64,000 nucleotides of DNA from Petaurus breviceps papuanus (Eukaryota > Chordata > Mammalia > Diprotodontia > Petauridae). Shown piece after piece: positions 1-11,385 of the stretch (the first letter of the stretch is position 1; each line of letters starts with the position of its first letter). Both the position numbers and the translations under genes were made by a program. The notes below the pieces were generated by a model. That model was not told where the DNA came from and did not search any database. It was given only the letters and a program-made list of their open reading frames with translations. Location: positions 2,775,305-2,839,304 of the forward strand of contig JAMXIF010000031.1 in NCBI GenBank assembly GCA_028583685.1, written 5' to 3'.

Positions 1-840
1 GTTGGTAATAGGAATCCTTGGAAAAATTTTTGGCACCATGATGCCTTTTAAAGGAGACTGAAGGACATATTAGTAACAATTTCCCATGGATTAGGAAGAG
101 AGAACAGTAGTTAAAAAAAAAAGTAGTAATACTTGGCAAGATTGTTGTACCAAAGTTCCAAATGGAATGACAACATTTTAATGTGGACTTGCCATCTCAG
201 ATGCTGGGTTAACACTGATGGAAATAGCAACTTCTGCGGTTTGTTTGTTTTAAATCAAAAGTAATTTTAAGATTATTCTTTTCAATTCCATTCTCAACAG
301 CTAGAAGAAGAGAAGCTCTTTGGACCCTGACACATAGGCTAACTCATTGGAAACCCTTATCATGTTCAAATTCAGCTGTTACCTAACAAAGAGTGATAGG
401 CTTTGAGGCTGATCTAGGGAGGAGAAAGTCTGCCAAGGAGAGTTCCTTTGGCCCAAGCTGCCAGGCCCTTAAGATGTTATGAAGGTCAAAGCTCTACTCC
501 TTATAACAAAAATGTTACCCCATGCCAGGTAAACAAGGCTACACTCTCCAATATGCTAGGAAAGTATTTGCAGTTTTTGTTATCCACACTAATGTTTCCC
601 TCCACTACTACTGCTAATTGGATACTTCTATGGACCACTTAATTTCATTCCATTCTTTATCTCCACATGATTACATCCTAACTGCAACTTACCTTACATG
701 CCCTATACTTTTTGATGGGCCAAAAAGTATTCTTTTTTGAGTGCTGCAAAGTTTTTAAAACAATCTATTCCATAAGGTGTATAAAGAGAACATATAAGAC
801 TTTTTGCAACATTAAGTACAAAAACTGAAAATTTAAGTTT
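1..840. other. RHEB intron 4 sequence, nothing recognised
   Basis: AT-rich intronic DNA left of the composite retro-insertion. I see no exon 5 of RHEB, no clear repeat and no convincing reading frame. The last bases (841-855) are the left copy of the target-site duplication of the next element. Confidence 0.5.
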
Positions 841-855
841 AAATTCCAAATGCTG
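841..855 (+). repeat. Left target-site duplication of the HAL1-HSP90AA1 insertion
   Basis: AAATTCCAAATGCTG, identical to 4662-4676. The left junction follows a GTTT/AAA stretch, which suits the L1 endonuclease. Confidence 0.85.
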
Positions 856-3795
856 GGGGGGCAGAGCCAAGATGGAGGTACAGAAGCAGGAAAACTACAT
901 GAGCTCCCCCCATAACCACCTCAAATACCTATTAAATATGACTCTAAACAAACTTTAGAGCTACAGAACCCACAAAGTGACAAAAAGAAACAAATCTCCC
1001 GCTGAAGGCAGCCTGGCAGGCCTATAGGAAGGGTCCATTACAGCCTGCTGGGAGCAGAGCCCAGACCTCCCATGAGGCAACAGTTTTGGCCTCAGGGTGG
1101 CCCAACCAGCAGGGGCTGGAGCAGACTTTGGGAGAGTGGATCACCAGCAGATTTGGCGGTTTCCAGAATTATCAACCCATAAATGCCAAAGAAAAAGTAA
1201 AAGGTCAGTGTGGAACTCTGTTGGAACTGGGGGGGACAGAGGAGCGGAGCAGGTCTGGCCCCTGGCCCCTGCCCCCCCGGGGCAAGAAGTGATGGAGGCA
1301 CAGCAGCCCTGCAGCCAACCCCACGTGGCAGCTTCAGAGCTCCTGGCCTGCAGATTGTAGGGGAACCAAGCTACCTTCAGAGGGTAATTGCTCGTGCTCT
1401 AAACTGCTTGGACCTGGATTGCTGTCTTGGGTAGAGGTCCTGGGGTGTGTGACCAGGTGCCAGAACTTGTGGGGGCTGCAGAGAGGGCACCCAACTAATA
1501 GCTCCAGCAGCTGCAAAAACCCCAGCGATTTGGGACAAAGCTCTCCTCTCTGGAAGCAGAGTTCTACTGTGGCAAAAAGCTCAAAAGTCAGGTAATTGAG
1601 TGGCAACATGAGCAAGCAAAGTAAGCAAAGCAACCGCAGCAGTCAAACCTTAGATTCCTTTTTTGGGGACAAAAAGGATGAAAGCATGGAAGAGGAGGAA
1701 GAAAATTAAGTCAGAACTCCTCCACCAAAAGCTTCCAAGAAAAACATGAGCTGGTTACAGGCCACAGAGGAGCTTCAGGAAGGATTTTGAAAATCAAGTA
1801 AGAGAAGTGAAGGAAAAATTGGGAAGAGAAATGAGAATGATGCAAGAAAATAATGAAAAACAAGTTAACAACCTGACTGAAGAAAATAACACCTTAAAAA
1901 ATAGACTAACTCAAATGGCAAAAGAGGCTCAAAAAGCCAATGAGGAGAAGAATGCCTTAAAAAGCCCAATTTGCCAGATGGAAAAAGAATCTCAAAAGCT
2001 CACTGAAGAGAATCATTCCTTCAGAATTAGATTGGAGCAAATGGAAGCTAATGACTTTATGAGAAATCAAGATACTATAAAACAGATCCAAACAAATGAA
2101 AAATAGAAGGCAATGTGAAATATCTCATTGGAAAAACCACTAACCTGGAAAATAGATCCAGGAGAGAGAATTTAAAAATTATTGGACTACCTGAAAGCCA
2201 TGATCAAAAAAAGAACTTAGAAATCATCCTTCAAGAAATTCTCAAGGAAAATTGATCTGATATTTTAGAACCAGAGAACAAAATAGAAATTGAAAGAATT
2301 CACTGATCACCTCTTGAAAAAGATCCCAAAAAGAAAACTCCTAGGAATATTATAGCCAGGTTCTAGGGGTTCCCAGATCAAGGAGAAAATATCATAAGTA
2401 GCCAGGAAGAAACAATTTGAATATTGTGGAAACACAATAAGGATAACACAAAATCTAGCAGCTTCTACATTAAGAGATAGAAGGGCTTGGAATATGATAT
2501 TGACCAGAGGTCAAAGCAGCTGGGATAAAAACCAAGAATCACCTACCCAGCAAAACTGTGTATAATGTTTCGGGAAAATATGATCATTCAATGAAATAGA
2601 GGACTTTCAAGCATTCCTGATGAAAAAACCAGAGTTGAATAGAAAATTTAACAATCAAATACAAGAAGCAAGAGAAGCATGAGAAGGTAAAAGGGAAAAA
2701 AAAAAAGAAGGGAAAAGAAATCAAAAGGAACTTATCAAAGTTGAACTATTTACATGCCTACATGGAAAAACGATAATTGTAATTTATCACACTTTTCTCA
2801 GTATGAGGGCAGTTGAAGGGAATATAAATGTGTGTGTGTGTATATAATATATATATACACACACACACATACACATACATACATATATACATATGTGTGT
2901 ACATACATATATATGTCTATATAGGAGGGTATATGTGCATATGACTACATATGTGAGTGTGTGTATATATGTGTACAGGTATACATGGAGGGTACAAGAC
3001 CAATTAAAAGGGATGATATTTAAAAAATAAAATTAAGAGGTGAGAGAGGAATATAATGAGAGGAAATAGGGAGAGACAGAATAGCGTAAATCACCTCATA
3101 TAAAAGCGGCAAGGGAAAACTGTTACAATGGAGAAGAACAGGAAGGCAAAAGCGAATGGGTCAACCTTACTCTCATTGAATTTGGCTTAAGGAGGGAATA
3201 ACATACACACTAAATTGGGTATCTTACCCTACAGGAAATTAGGGAGGAAGGGGAGAAGAGGGGGGATAAGATAGAAGGGAGGGCAGATTGGCTGGGAGGG
3301 TACATACACTTTTGAAAAGGGACAGGATCAAAGTGGAAAATAGAACAAGTGGGGGGCGGGATAGGATGGAGGGAAATATAATCAGTCTTTCACAATAAAT
3401 CCACTATGGAAATGTTTTGCATAGCTATACATGTACAACCTATATTGAATTGCTTATCTTCCCAGCAAGGGTGGGTGACGAGGGAAGAAGGGAAAGAATC
3501 TGGAATTCAAAGTTTTAAAATCAAATGTTTAAAAAAATTAAAATTTTTTTTAACATGCACTGGGAAATAAGATATATAGGCACTGGGGTATGGAGATCCA
3601 TCCTGCCCTACTGGAAAGTTGGAGGGGGAATGAGGGAGGATATAAGAGAGCAGATTGGGGGAGGGGGTATTCAGTGGGATTGCTGTTTTGGGGTGGTGGG
3701 TAGGGGAAAGACGGGGAGAAAATTTGTAACTCAAAATCTTGTGGAAATGAATGTTGTAAACTAAAAATAAACAAAATTTAAAATATAAAAAAATA
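856..3795 (+). mobile_element. HAL1-type half-L1, full length
   Basis: It begins GGGGGCAGAGCCAAGATGG, the usual 5' end of marsupial L1-type elements. An L1 ORF1 remnant starts at 1608 (MSKQSKQSN) and has a long coiled coil at about 1807-2106 (heptad-rich TEENNTLKNRL and similar), an RRM-like stretch (NLENRSRRENLKIIGLPES, about 2140-2200) and a C-terminal KPRITYPAKL near 2530-2560. Several stops interrupt it. After ORF1 comes a 3' UTR of about 1.1 kb and an A-rich tail, with no ORF2 (no endonuclease or reverse transcriptase). This is the half-L1 structure, mobilised in trans by L1. It lies antisense to RHEB in intron 4 and is joined at its 3' end to an HSP90AA1 fragment. Confidence 0.85.
2829..2975. 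repeat. TG/TA/CA microsatellite in the HAL1 3' UTR
   Basis: Alternating TG, TA and CA runs about 147 bases long with strong self-complementarity. The second HAL1 copy carries a similar tract at 55636-55787, so the tract belongs to the element rather than to the site. Confidence 0.85.
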
Positions 3796-4661
3796 AAAAG
3801 ACCTGAGTCTTAGCGAACAACTTCCTAAATGAGTCAGCAATGGCACTGTCACAAGCACATATGGATAGACAGCAAACATGGAAAGAATAAAGGCTCAGGC
3901 ACTAAGAGACAACTCAACAATGGGTTACATGGCAGCAAAGAAATACTTGGAGATAAACCCTGACCATTCCATTATTGAAACTCTATGACAAAAGGCAGAG
4001 GCTGACAAGAATGATAAATCTGTGAAAGATCTGGTCATCTTACTGTATGAAACCACACTGTTGTCTTCTGGTTTCAGTTTGGGAGATCCCCAGACACATG
4101 CCAATCGAATAATCTACAGGATGATCAAACCTGGTCTTGGAACTGATTAAGATGATTCAACTACTGAAGAAACCAATGAAGCTATGACTGAGGAAATGCC
4201 ACCTCTTGAAGGAGATGATGACACATCTTCTCACATGCGTGCATGGAAGAAGTGGACTAAAGCATTCCAAAACATGGAACTATAGCATGTTTCCTAGACT
4301 AGTCTGAATAAGTTATTTTGTATAAGGTGTTGAGAAAATACTTGATGTCTTCATTCCCTCTGATGTATATTTTCAGATATGTTCTCTTTATTTTTGTTAA
4401 ATCACTTAAAAAAATTATGTATGGCATGAATATGCTGTTTAAGGGGAAATTTAGGATTCTCTTCCCTTCTAAGTGATACCTTAGACATTCAAGCAATAAC
4501 TAGTAATCATGTAGTTTACTTTGGTTTTATTTTAGGGAGAAATATCCTTAATATATGTCCAAACATTGTAATCGAATACAGTATGTAAGCAAAAAGCTGA
4601 ATAATGGAATTGAATTACTACTTGGTCTCTAAAATACACTGTTTTGAAGTACCTTAAAAAA
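3796..4661 (+). pseudogene. HSP90AA1 processed pseudogene fragment, 5'-truncated
   Basis: From about 3835 the sequence matches the C-terminal coding part of cytosolic HSP90: [21 protein letters not shown], then [14 protein letters not shown], then DPQTHANR, then EEMPPLEGDDDTS. It reaches the TPR-docking motif MEEVD (4243-4257) and a TAA at 4258-4260. Stops, a +1 change within the NRIYRMIK region and an 11-base insertion before MEEVD show it is dead. The following 3' UTR resembles that of HSP90AA1 (TTTATTTTTGTTAA, GTATGGCATGA, CTAAGTGATACCTTAG) and ends in a short poly(A) at 4656-4664. There are no introns. It shares one target-site duplication with the HAL1 upstream; bases 3796-3835 at the join are not clearly assigned. 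Confidence 0.88.
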
Positions 4662-4676
4662 AAATTCCAAATGCTG
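4662..4676 (+). repeat. Right target-site duplication of the HAL1-HSP90AA1 insertion
   Basis: AAATTCCAAATGCTG directly after the poly(A) of the HSP90AA1 part, identical over 15 bases to 841-855. Confidence 0.85.
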
Positions 4677-5019
4677 AAACTAGCAAAGCAGAATAGAACC
4701 TGTCTAATCAATATTCAATTTTTTATTCTATTCCATGAGACTAGAAAGGCAAATTATGTGAAGAATCAACAGAAAAATCCTTTTCATTAATTCTGATTCA
4801 AATAGAATATATGGATAACAAATATTTACCTTTTCTGCTTAATGGCCCACTTGACTCAAGAAAAAAAAAGTGCTCCATTTGATCATTCTAATGGTTCCTT
4901 AGTACTGTACCACATAAGTTTTTTTGGGGGGATACTTTAAAATGAATTCTTTCTAAAAGACTAATAGCAGGTATGTTTGATAATTAGAGCTGAACACAAC
5001 AGCAATGAGTACTTATTAC

Positions 5020-5102
5020 CTTTTGATTGATGTAACTGAGTACACAAGAATATAACCATTAATGTCTATGGAGTACGTCTGAGGAAAGATGGAGTACTCA
5101 TC
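5020..5102 (-). CDS. RHEB: RHEB exon 4 (residues 65-92)
   Basis: An 83-base exon with acceptor CCCCACAG and donor AAAG/GTAATA. It encodes 27 codons beginning DEYSIFPQTYSIDING and ending SVTSIK, plus two bases of serine 92. This covers the switch II helix and the beta-4 strand of the GTPase fold. The donor has A at +3 and +4 and T at +5, weaker than those of exons 2 and 3. No exon 5 (beginning FEVIKV) was found between here and position 1. Confidence 0.97.
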
Positions 5103-5369
5103 CTGTGGGGGGAAAAAAACCCACAATTATATTCAAGGAAATCATGTAACATAAAAAGCAATCACCATCAACATTTCTCCAAAGGATATTAACTGTTACA
5201 TAGAAATAAGTACATAAATGGATGCACTTAGTTCATTATACTCTAAAGCAAGACTACTAAATGATACTATTACATTTCTACTCACCAAATGCATCTAGAG
5301 TAGCCTGAGGCAGGAATGTGCATGGAGAGTGAGGAAGGACATATTTTAAAAGCAAGTACCCTTAAACCG

Positions 5370-5590
5370 GGTAGACAATTAATAATAACTGACATTTATA
5401 CAGCACCTTTAGGTTTGCAAAGTGCTTTGCATAACGATCATCTAAAATTTCACAGTAATTCTGCAACATATTCAGCAGAGGTAATGCTTTCATTTCATAT
5501 GTGAGGAAACTAAGAGTTGCCCAATGACCACAGCACACTAACCCAGGTTATTCCTACTCCAAAAACCAGTATTCGAACCACCACTATATC
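5370..5590 (+). repeat. MIR-family SINE relic (MIR3-like)
   Basis: ACATTTATACAGCACCTTTAG and GCAAAGTGCTTTGCATA followed by GTGAGGAAACTAAG and a degraded tRNA-like end are typical of old MIR-family copies. Confidence 0.65.
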
Positions 5591-5704
5591 CTATCTTACA
5601 AAATTGGTTTTTGCTAACTAGTTAAGATGAGTTAACTGCTGACTTCTCCCCAAATTTCTAAGAGGAAAGAAGTAATAAAAAACAAGTTCCATGAGGAAAG
5701 AACT

Positions 5705-5825
5705 GACAATGGTATAATAGAAAGAAAATCAGACTGAGGGTTCAGAAAATGACCATTTCTAGCCTCAGTTCTGTCATTAACTAGCTGTATGATCTCAAGC
5801 TAGTCACAACATTTGTCTTGGGGCC
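5705..5825 (+). repeat. MIR relic
   Basis: The core TCTGTCATTAACTAGCTGTATG with the AGCTAGTCAC motif matches a MIR in sense orientation. Confidence 0.6.
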
Positions 5826-5999
5826 CCAATGTCCTGAATGACCACTGCAGCACTTGCTCACTATTTCAAAAAGACCCCAGCCATACTTTAATTCACTTCC
5901 TACTCCTGAGCCTTTTGCTCAAACAGCCTAACTAGCAACCTTGTAGCCATACTCCCCCAAGTTTCAGAACCACGATCAAATCAACTCTATTATTCTTGG

Positions 6000-6165
6000 A
6001 TGGGGTACATACGCTATGGCCCCACTCACCATCCCTTCAGACTCTACTTCCCCTTGTGTCTGTGCTCTGCCCCTCCCATTAGAATGGAGGCTCCTTGAGG
6101 CCAGAGATTGTCTTTGCTGTCATATTTGTATTCTCAGTGCATAATATAGTGCTCGGTACAGTGTT
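6000..6165 (+). mobile_element. L2 LINE, 3' end
   Basis: CATTAGAATGGAGGCTCCTTGAGG with GAGATTGTCTTTG and CAGTGCATAATATAGTGC is the characteristic 3' terminus of L2. Confidence 0.8.
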
Positions 6166-6554
6166 CATATGTAGTCATTATACTGACTACATATAATATT
6201 ATATACACATCTACTAAATCTAAGTATTTCACCACTGGTAAACAGAAAAAAAATTATTAAGATGCTGAGGGTAGATAAACCTATTGTTCTCCTTATGACA
6301 CCTTACTTTATCATCACTACATATGATAATCACTACCATTTCTGGTGTTTTTGTGACTTATTTTTTAGAATTCAATATGCAAATAACTTTATTATTTCTT
6401 AAAGCCATTTCCATATAAATTTAGCTCTCACTTTTGTAAGAGAAACACGCTGAAATTTGCATGATATAATTTTTTAGGAATACTAGTCTATATTATCAAC
6501 ATAATACCTACATTATAGACACTTAAAAATAATTGTTTTAAGGGTACCATTTCA

Positions 6555-6920
6555 AGAGTTCAGTATAGAATTATTAAATACCAGCTAGGTGCTAGGAATT
6601 CAAATACAAAAATGAACTAGTTACTGCCAAGAAGCCTGCATTTTACAACATATACACAGATAAGTAAATACAAGGTAATTTGAGGACAGATAGCACATTA
6701 ACATACTAAGGGGATAATGAACTCCCAGAGGTAAAACCAGAATGGTGGTAAGATAAAGATTCTGAAATGGAGAGACAATATAATTCCAGGTATGGGAAAC
6801 TGCTCATGTAAATGAATGGAAGCAGGAGTTTGTGCAGAGGTCAGGAAATAGTTATTAGTCCAATTTAGCTGGAATGGGAGTTAAAAGATAAGAATAGAAA
6901 GAAAATGAGAAATAAGGCCA
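6555..6920 (-). mobile_element. L2 LINE, 3' part
   Basis: On this strand it reads as the complement of the L2 3' region: TACCAGCTAGGTGCTAGG, then a block like AGTTACTGCCAAGAAGCCTG, and further diverged L2 sequence. Confidence 0.65.
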
Positions 6921-7059
6921 GAAAAATTAGGTGGAGAGCCTTAAGAGCCAGGCTATGGGACATGAAAGATATACCCAGAAATGATGTTTTCCAGAGAGAG
7001 ACAGATATCTATGAGGACGAAAAAGGAAAGAATATGAAAATATGTATCTAGAATGAAGG

Positions 7060-7175
7060 AAAGCTTCAATGAATAAACATTTTGCAAGTGCCACTAATTC
7101 CTGGTAATGGGAACACAAATATAAAAAATGTCCTTGCCCTACAGGAAAAGAAATAAGGATTTGAGAATTTATGCA
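7060..7175 (-). mobile_element. L2 LINE fragment, 3' end
   Basis: TCAATGAATAAACATTTTGC followed by a block matching the complement of L2 3' sequence (ATGTCCTTGCCCTACAGG). Confidence 0.65.
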
Positions 7176-7179
7176 GCAC

Positions 7180-9170
7180 AGATGGACAAGCATTTCCTTT
7201 CGGTCATGAGAATAAGGAACTATCTGGATCTCTGAGGCAGAAGGCAGAGTCACATCTCGGAGTTCTTGAAGGGGAAGTTTGGCAGACACACACTTAAAAT
7301 GACGAATGGGGTCTTCAAGAGCTGATCAGCAGTAGCAGTCGGGACATAAGCACCCTCAGCTATCATTCTTGCTTCCAACTAGCTCATTCAGCCCAGGGCT
7401 TAAAGAGCCAAAGCAAAAGGGCAGCAGACAAAAAGCACTGAAAGGAGAGCTAAGCCGTGGCAGAGAAGAGAGAAATTAGAGGGCCATCAGGTCCTTACAT
7501 AGACATCTCAGCACAGGTGACTAAGGCTGAAGCTACTAGCTACACCCAATGAATTCCAATAAAAGCTCTGTTCTTCTATCTTCCATTCTCTCTGCCTGTT
7601 TAAAAACAGACACTAAAATATCTTTGGCTTGCTTTTTGTACCCGACCCTTTCCCATAGCTTGATTTTTGCTTCAAAAATAAAGAGGCCAAAGGCTACCTA
7701 GAGATAAACAAAAATTTTAATTTGAACAGAGAGCCAAACCTTTGCCTGAATGTTAAGAGCTGTCCTAACTGGGAGATCAGAGTTGAGACTGTACTCCCAT
7801 TTTTTTTTCCTGATAAAAGTCCACAAAACAGGAATGACTGCGACCCAGAAGATACTCTTCGTTTTGTTGCCCCCAAGCTAAAAAGCAAACTTTTAGAGTA
7901 ACTCTCCAGAAATAATGAGAGGAAAAGAGGAAAGGCCTGGGCAAGACAGAGCTCTGATACTATCCAGCCGGAAGGAGAGAGATGAAAGAAGCTGATACTA
8001 GTTGGCCAACTCTATCCTCCACAGCAAAACCCATAAGTCAGTGTTACCAAAAAAGGCGTTCCCTGTCTTCTTGTATGGTTAATGAATAAATTGCAGTAGA
8101 AAACAGAAGAAACAAAACAAAAAAACCAGTAACAATGAATCACACTATGAATGAAAGATTTAAATTTTCAAAATGTGACATGAAAAGCTTAAATGCTTTC
8201 TTCCAAAGAAAAAGATGCACCTTCAGCAGTGTGCTCTAAATTTTGTGCATCTTCATTCCCTCACAGAGGCACTAGTGGCTCATGCTCTATGAACCAAAAC
8301 TCTCACCAGAAATACGAGAAATGAGGTAGCCTACTCAGCTTGTACCAATAAAATTGTTTTTCTCACTACAATAACATGATGAGTTGGGTACTATGTGTTG
8401 AGAAGGTCAGAGTAGATATGAGTAAGTGACAAAGGACACAAATACTAAAGTCTTTTCCATTAAGGATTCCAATAGTAAGAGACAACAAATCCCATGAGGG
8501 AGCAGGGGCCAAAGAAGGGAGTTTTGTTTGGGGAAGGGGAAAAGGAAGAAGAAGAATCACAGGACGGTGAGTGAAACCTGTTTTGCTCTTTAGAGAAGCA
8601 ATGGTACTACTGTTTGGTAATTGTTTCTAGAGCAAGAAGGGAAAAGAAGCAGAGGGAGAGAGTGAGCCACATACACCTGGGGCAAGGCAGATGTGGGAAG
8701 CACAGTGAGAAGCTGCTTCAGGGAATAGGCAAATGACTATTTATGTAATGAGGCTGCATGTATTTAGTACTAGCTGGTGCACACAGTGGACATTTAATGA
8801 GTAAAAGTAAAACCTAAAGAGTTAAGTATTAATCACAATTGTAGAATCGATTGCAAAATGTTAACCCAAGTATAAAGCAAAAGTATAGACAAATTTCTTT
8901 TATGACCCTCCAATATAATATTTTTGAATAGCATTCTTGGTAAATTGTAAATTTAAATTGTAAAATAGTAAAAGGCTTTGAGTATCACTTTAGGTTTCTC
9001 AAGTCTTATAAAGATCATGTAATATATTGAAGATCAGTTCCTCATGAAAGCTACTCATTGGAGATTTTTAAAATTACCACCAACTGGTAGGAAAACTAGT
9101 TGTAATACCTGAGACTTTCTGGAAGGACAAAGGGTTGGAAAAACGGAGAAGGGAGATGCTAATCAGAAGT
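7180..9170. other. RHEB intron 3, no gene or clear repeat seen
   Basis: AT-rich intronic sequence. The short open frames here have no recognisable similarity. Confidence 0.4.
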
Positions 9171-9171
9171 A

Positions 9172-9187
9172 AAGACATATGTGTCTT
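9172..9187 (+). repeat. Left target-site duplication of the SINE
   Basis: AAGACATATGTGTCTT, repeated exactly at 9349-9364. Confidence 0.9.
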
Positions 9188-9348
9188 TTTTTTTTTGCCT
9201 TTTGAAGGGCAACTGGGGTTAAGTAACTTGCCCAAGGAAACATGGCTAGTTTTTTTGTGTGGGTGTTAAGTGTCTCAGGCCGGAACCAAACTCGGGTCCT
9301 CTTGATTCTGGGGCTTGTGCTTTACTCACTGCACCATCCAGCCACCTC
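9188..9348 (-). mobile_element. Marsupial tRNA-head SINE
   Basis: Read on the minus strand: GAGGTGGCTGGATGGTGCAG, AGTAAAGCACAAGCCCCAG, AGTTTGGTTCCGGCCTGAG, GGCAAGTTACTTAACCCC, then an A-tail. The A/B-box tRNA-derived head and the flanking perfect 16-base duplication make it a clear L1-mobilised SINE. The exact family name (SINE1/WSINE type) is inferred. Confidence 0.88.
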
Positions 9349-9364
9349 AAGACATATGTGTCTT
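9349..9364 (+). repeat. Right target-site duplication of the SINE
   Basis: AAGACATATGTGTCTT, identical to 9172-9187. Confidence 0.9.
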
Positions 9365-9479
9365 ATATACTATGGGTGGTGTTGCTAAGGCCTAACTTCT
9401 AGGGCAAAGAACACTAAAACATTATTTTTTTTTTAAATACAGTTCAATTTAACACAAAATTAAAAACAGTTTCCTCAAT

Positions 9480-9645
9480 GGTTCAGCAGAAAAAGCACAA
9501 ACTGAACTTGGAGTCACAGGCCCCAAGTTCAAATTCTGACTCTACCAGTTATTACCTGTGGGTTTTTGGAGAAGTCACAACTTCCATGGGCTCCAGTTTC
9601 CTCATTTATAAAATGAGGGTTGGGATCTAAATGGTACTGATTCTA
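9480..9645 (+). repeat. MIR SINE
   Basis: Good MIR consensus: AACTTGGAGTCACAGGCC, TTCAAATTCTGACTCTACCA, GTTTCCTCATTTATAAAATG, then GGTTGGGATCTAAATGG. Confidence 0.8.
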
Positions 9646-9725
9646 TGCCCTGGCCTGGTCATAGATCCAAGAAACTAAAGTCAAATGGACAGAGAGGAAG
9701 GGAGCCTTTAAATTTATACTCTGCA

Positions 9726-9770
9726 TACATGCATGCGTGCGCGCTCACGCACGCACACAAACACACACAG
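9726..9770. repeat. Alternating purine-pyrimidine tract
   Basis: ACATGCATGCGTGCGCGCTC followed by CA-rich repeats: a Z-DNA-prone simple repeat with unusual CpG content for an intron. Confidence 0.75.
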
Positions 9771-10169
9771 ATAGACCTTTTACTTCCATCCTTTTAACAA
9801 TCTTAGTCATATTAATTAGGGCAGGTTTAAATCTATTTTCCTCTTCCCAAAAAATAAAAACCATTATCAACAACCCTTGAACAGAATGAAGATACCAAGT
9901 CTGCTTAAAATGATTTTAAAGGACAGATGATACTTGGGAGTTTTTTCCTGCTTTTTTATTTTACCTGCTCCAAAGCATAAATTTTAACTCAAATTTGACT
10001 TCACAGAATTATCATACAATTTAAGTCACTATTCCTATATTATACTTTCAATGGAAGCAGTAAAAAAGTAGAACTTTTTCCACTATTGCACAAGTATTTT
10101 TAGTGAATCATTATCAAGTAGAATGCTTTGACATTCAGAGAGCCAAAATCTCATAGTAAATATCAACTC

Positions 10170-10660
10170 TTCTAAAGCTTTGAATATTCAGTTAACTGAA
10201 CAATTGCATGCATGTAACTATGAAGAAACCACATAAACTGTATGATTACTATAATTAGGATCCATTAATATAGATCACCCTCTACCTGAATTTAAATAAG
10301 ATTAGCTGATTTATACAGGTATTGAGACTATCACAAGATTTAAAATGTAGTTACCCTGTGGACAAGTTAGATTCTGAAAGGAACAAACATTCCATATTTT
10401 GAAAAAAACTTAAATTTCTTTAAAATGAAATATAAAAATGCATACTGTATAATTAATGTGTTCAACGTGTGAGAAATGACTTGTAGTGAAGTTTCCCCAT
10501 TCTGAACATCCTATTACATTCTATTTCTTCTTTATACTTTGTAACTAAATTCAGTATCCCTATACATATGAGGTCATTGTGTACTTCAAAGTAATGTATT
10601 AATACCATTGGTTGGATTAACTATTGAGACTAAATTAGAGGCCTTTTTAGTTTGGGGAAA
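10170..10660. other. RHEB intron 3, nothing recognised
   Basis: AT-rich sequence without a recognised repeat, ending where the LTR at 10671 begins. Confidence 0.4.
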
Positions 10661-10670
10661 GGAATAGTAG

Positions 10671-11284
10671 TGTGAGAGGTAGCAAAGGGTTAAGTTTCTA
10701 TAGAACTGCAAGAATTACTGAAACAAGACTACTGATAAAAAGTACCAGGCAGTAAGTAGCCTTGGGAAAAAGTTAGGTTCCCAGAGAACTCCTAGATAAT
10801 ACTAAAAGCAAGATGATGTAAAACACCAATTAGAAAGCAGATAGCAGCCTTGGCACACTCAGGCCCAGATAAGGACACATCTAGGTTGAACTGGTGGGGG
10901 TTCAGTATTCTGGGGTTGTTACTGCATTTACTTAGTGAACCTCATGTATTATGTATGTTATCTAACAAAATTAGAGCCTCATTAGTAATAATTATGGTAA
11001 TAAATTTGAGATTGCTTTGCATTGGTCTTAAGTTAGCATTAGTAAGAAGATTGTGAGCTTGCCTTACCAACCAATGGTAAGGTGGTAGGAGGGGGTTGGA
11101 GGTGCGGCTAGGATTATGATAAAAGATATCTGTGAGCTTCTGCAACTTGCATTCTGTGGCTGGTGCCTATCTTTGGCGACACAGAAGGGTCCTTTCTCAA
11201 GAAAGCTAATAAAGAGTCTTTCCTTTTTGCAAACTAATGTCAAGACTCTTGGTTCAAATTTGGGTAGGTGGTCTCTGTCCCACA
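10671..11284 (+). mobile_element. Solo LTR fossil, class I ERV-like
   Basis: Starts TGTGAGAGG and ends GTCCCACA, giving TGTG/CACA termini over about 614 bases. It has a CCAAT box near 11072, a TATA-like ATAAAAG near 11120 and AATAAA at 11208-11213, followed by a typical short R-U5 end. I see no internal viral sequence and no clear target duplication, so the limits are approximate. It is antisense to RHEB and lies 101 bases from exon 3. Confidence 0.65.
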
Positions 11285-11385
11285 AAAATGTAAACAACTT
11301 CAAAATTCTTGAGTATTAAACAATCAAAGCCAGTGACAAAAATGGACAAATTGTGTAGATCTTTAAGCCACTAGAGATTACTTAC

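Noticed and set aside
1334-1633. A 99-codon minus-strand frame, leucine-rich
   Set aside because: Antisense of the HAL1 5' UTR.
856-4661. Independent insertion of HAL1 next to an older HSP90AA1 pseudogene
   Set aside because: HAL1 has no duplication of its own, and the only 15-base repeat encloses both parts, so one joint event is simpler.
1-5019. RHEB exon 5 (FEVIKVIHGK)
   Set aside because: Searched by eye on the minus strand and not found; it must lie beyond the left edge.
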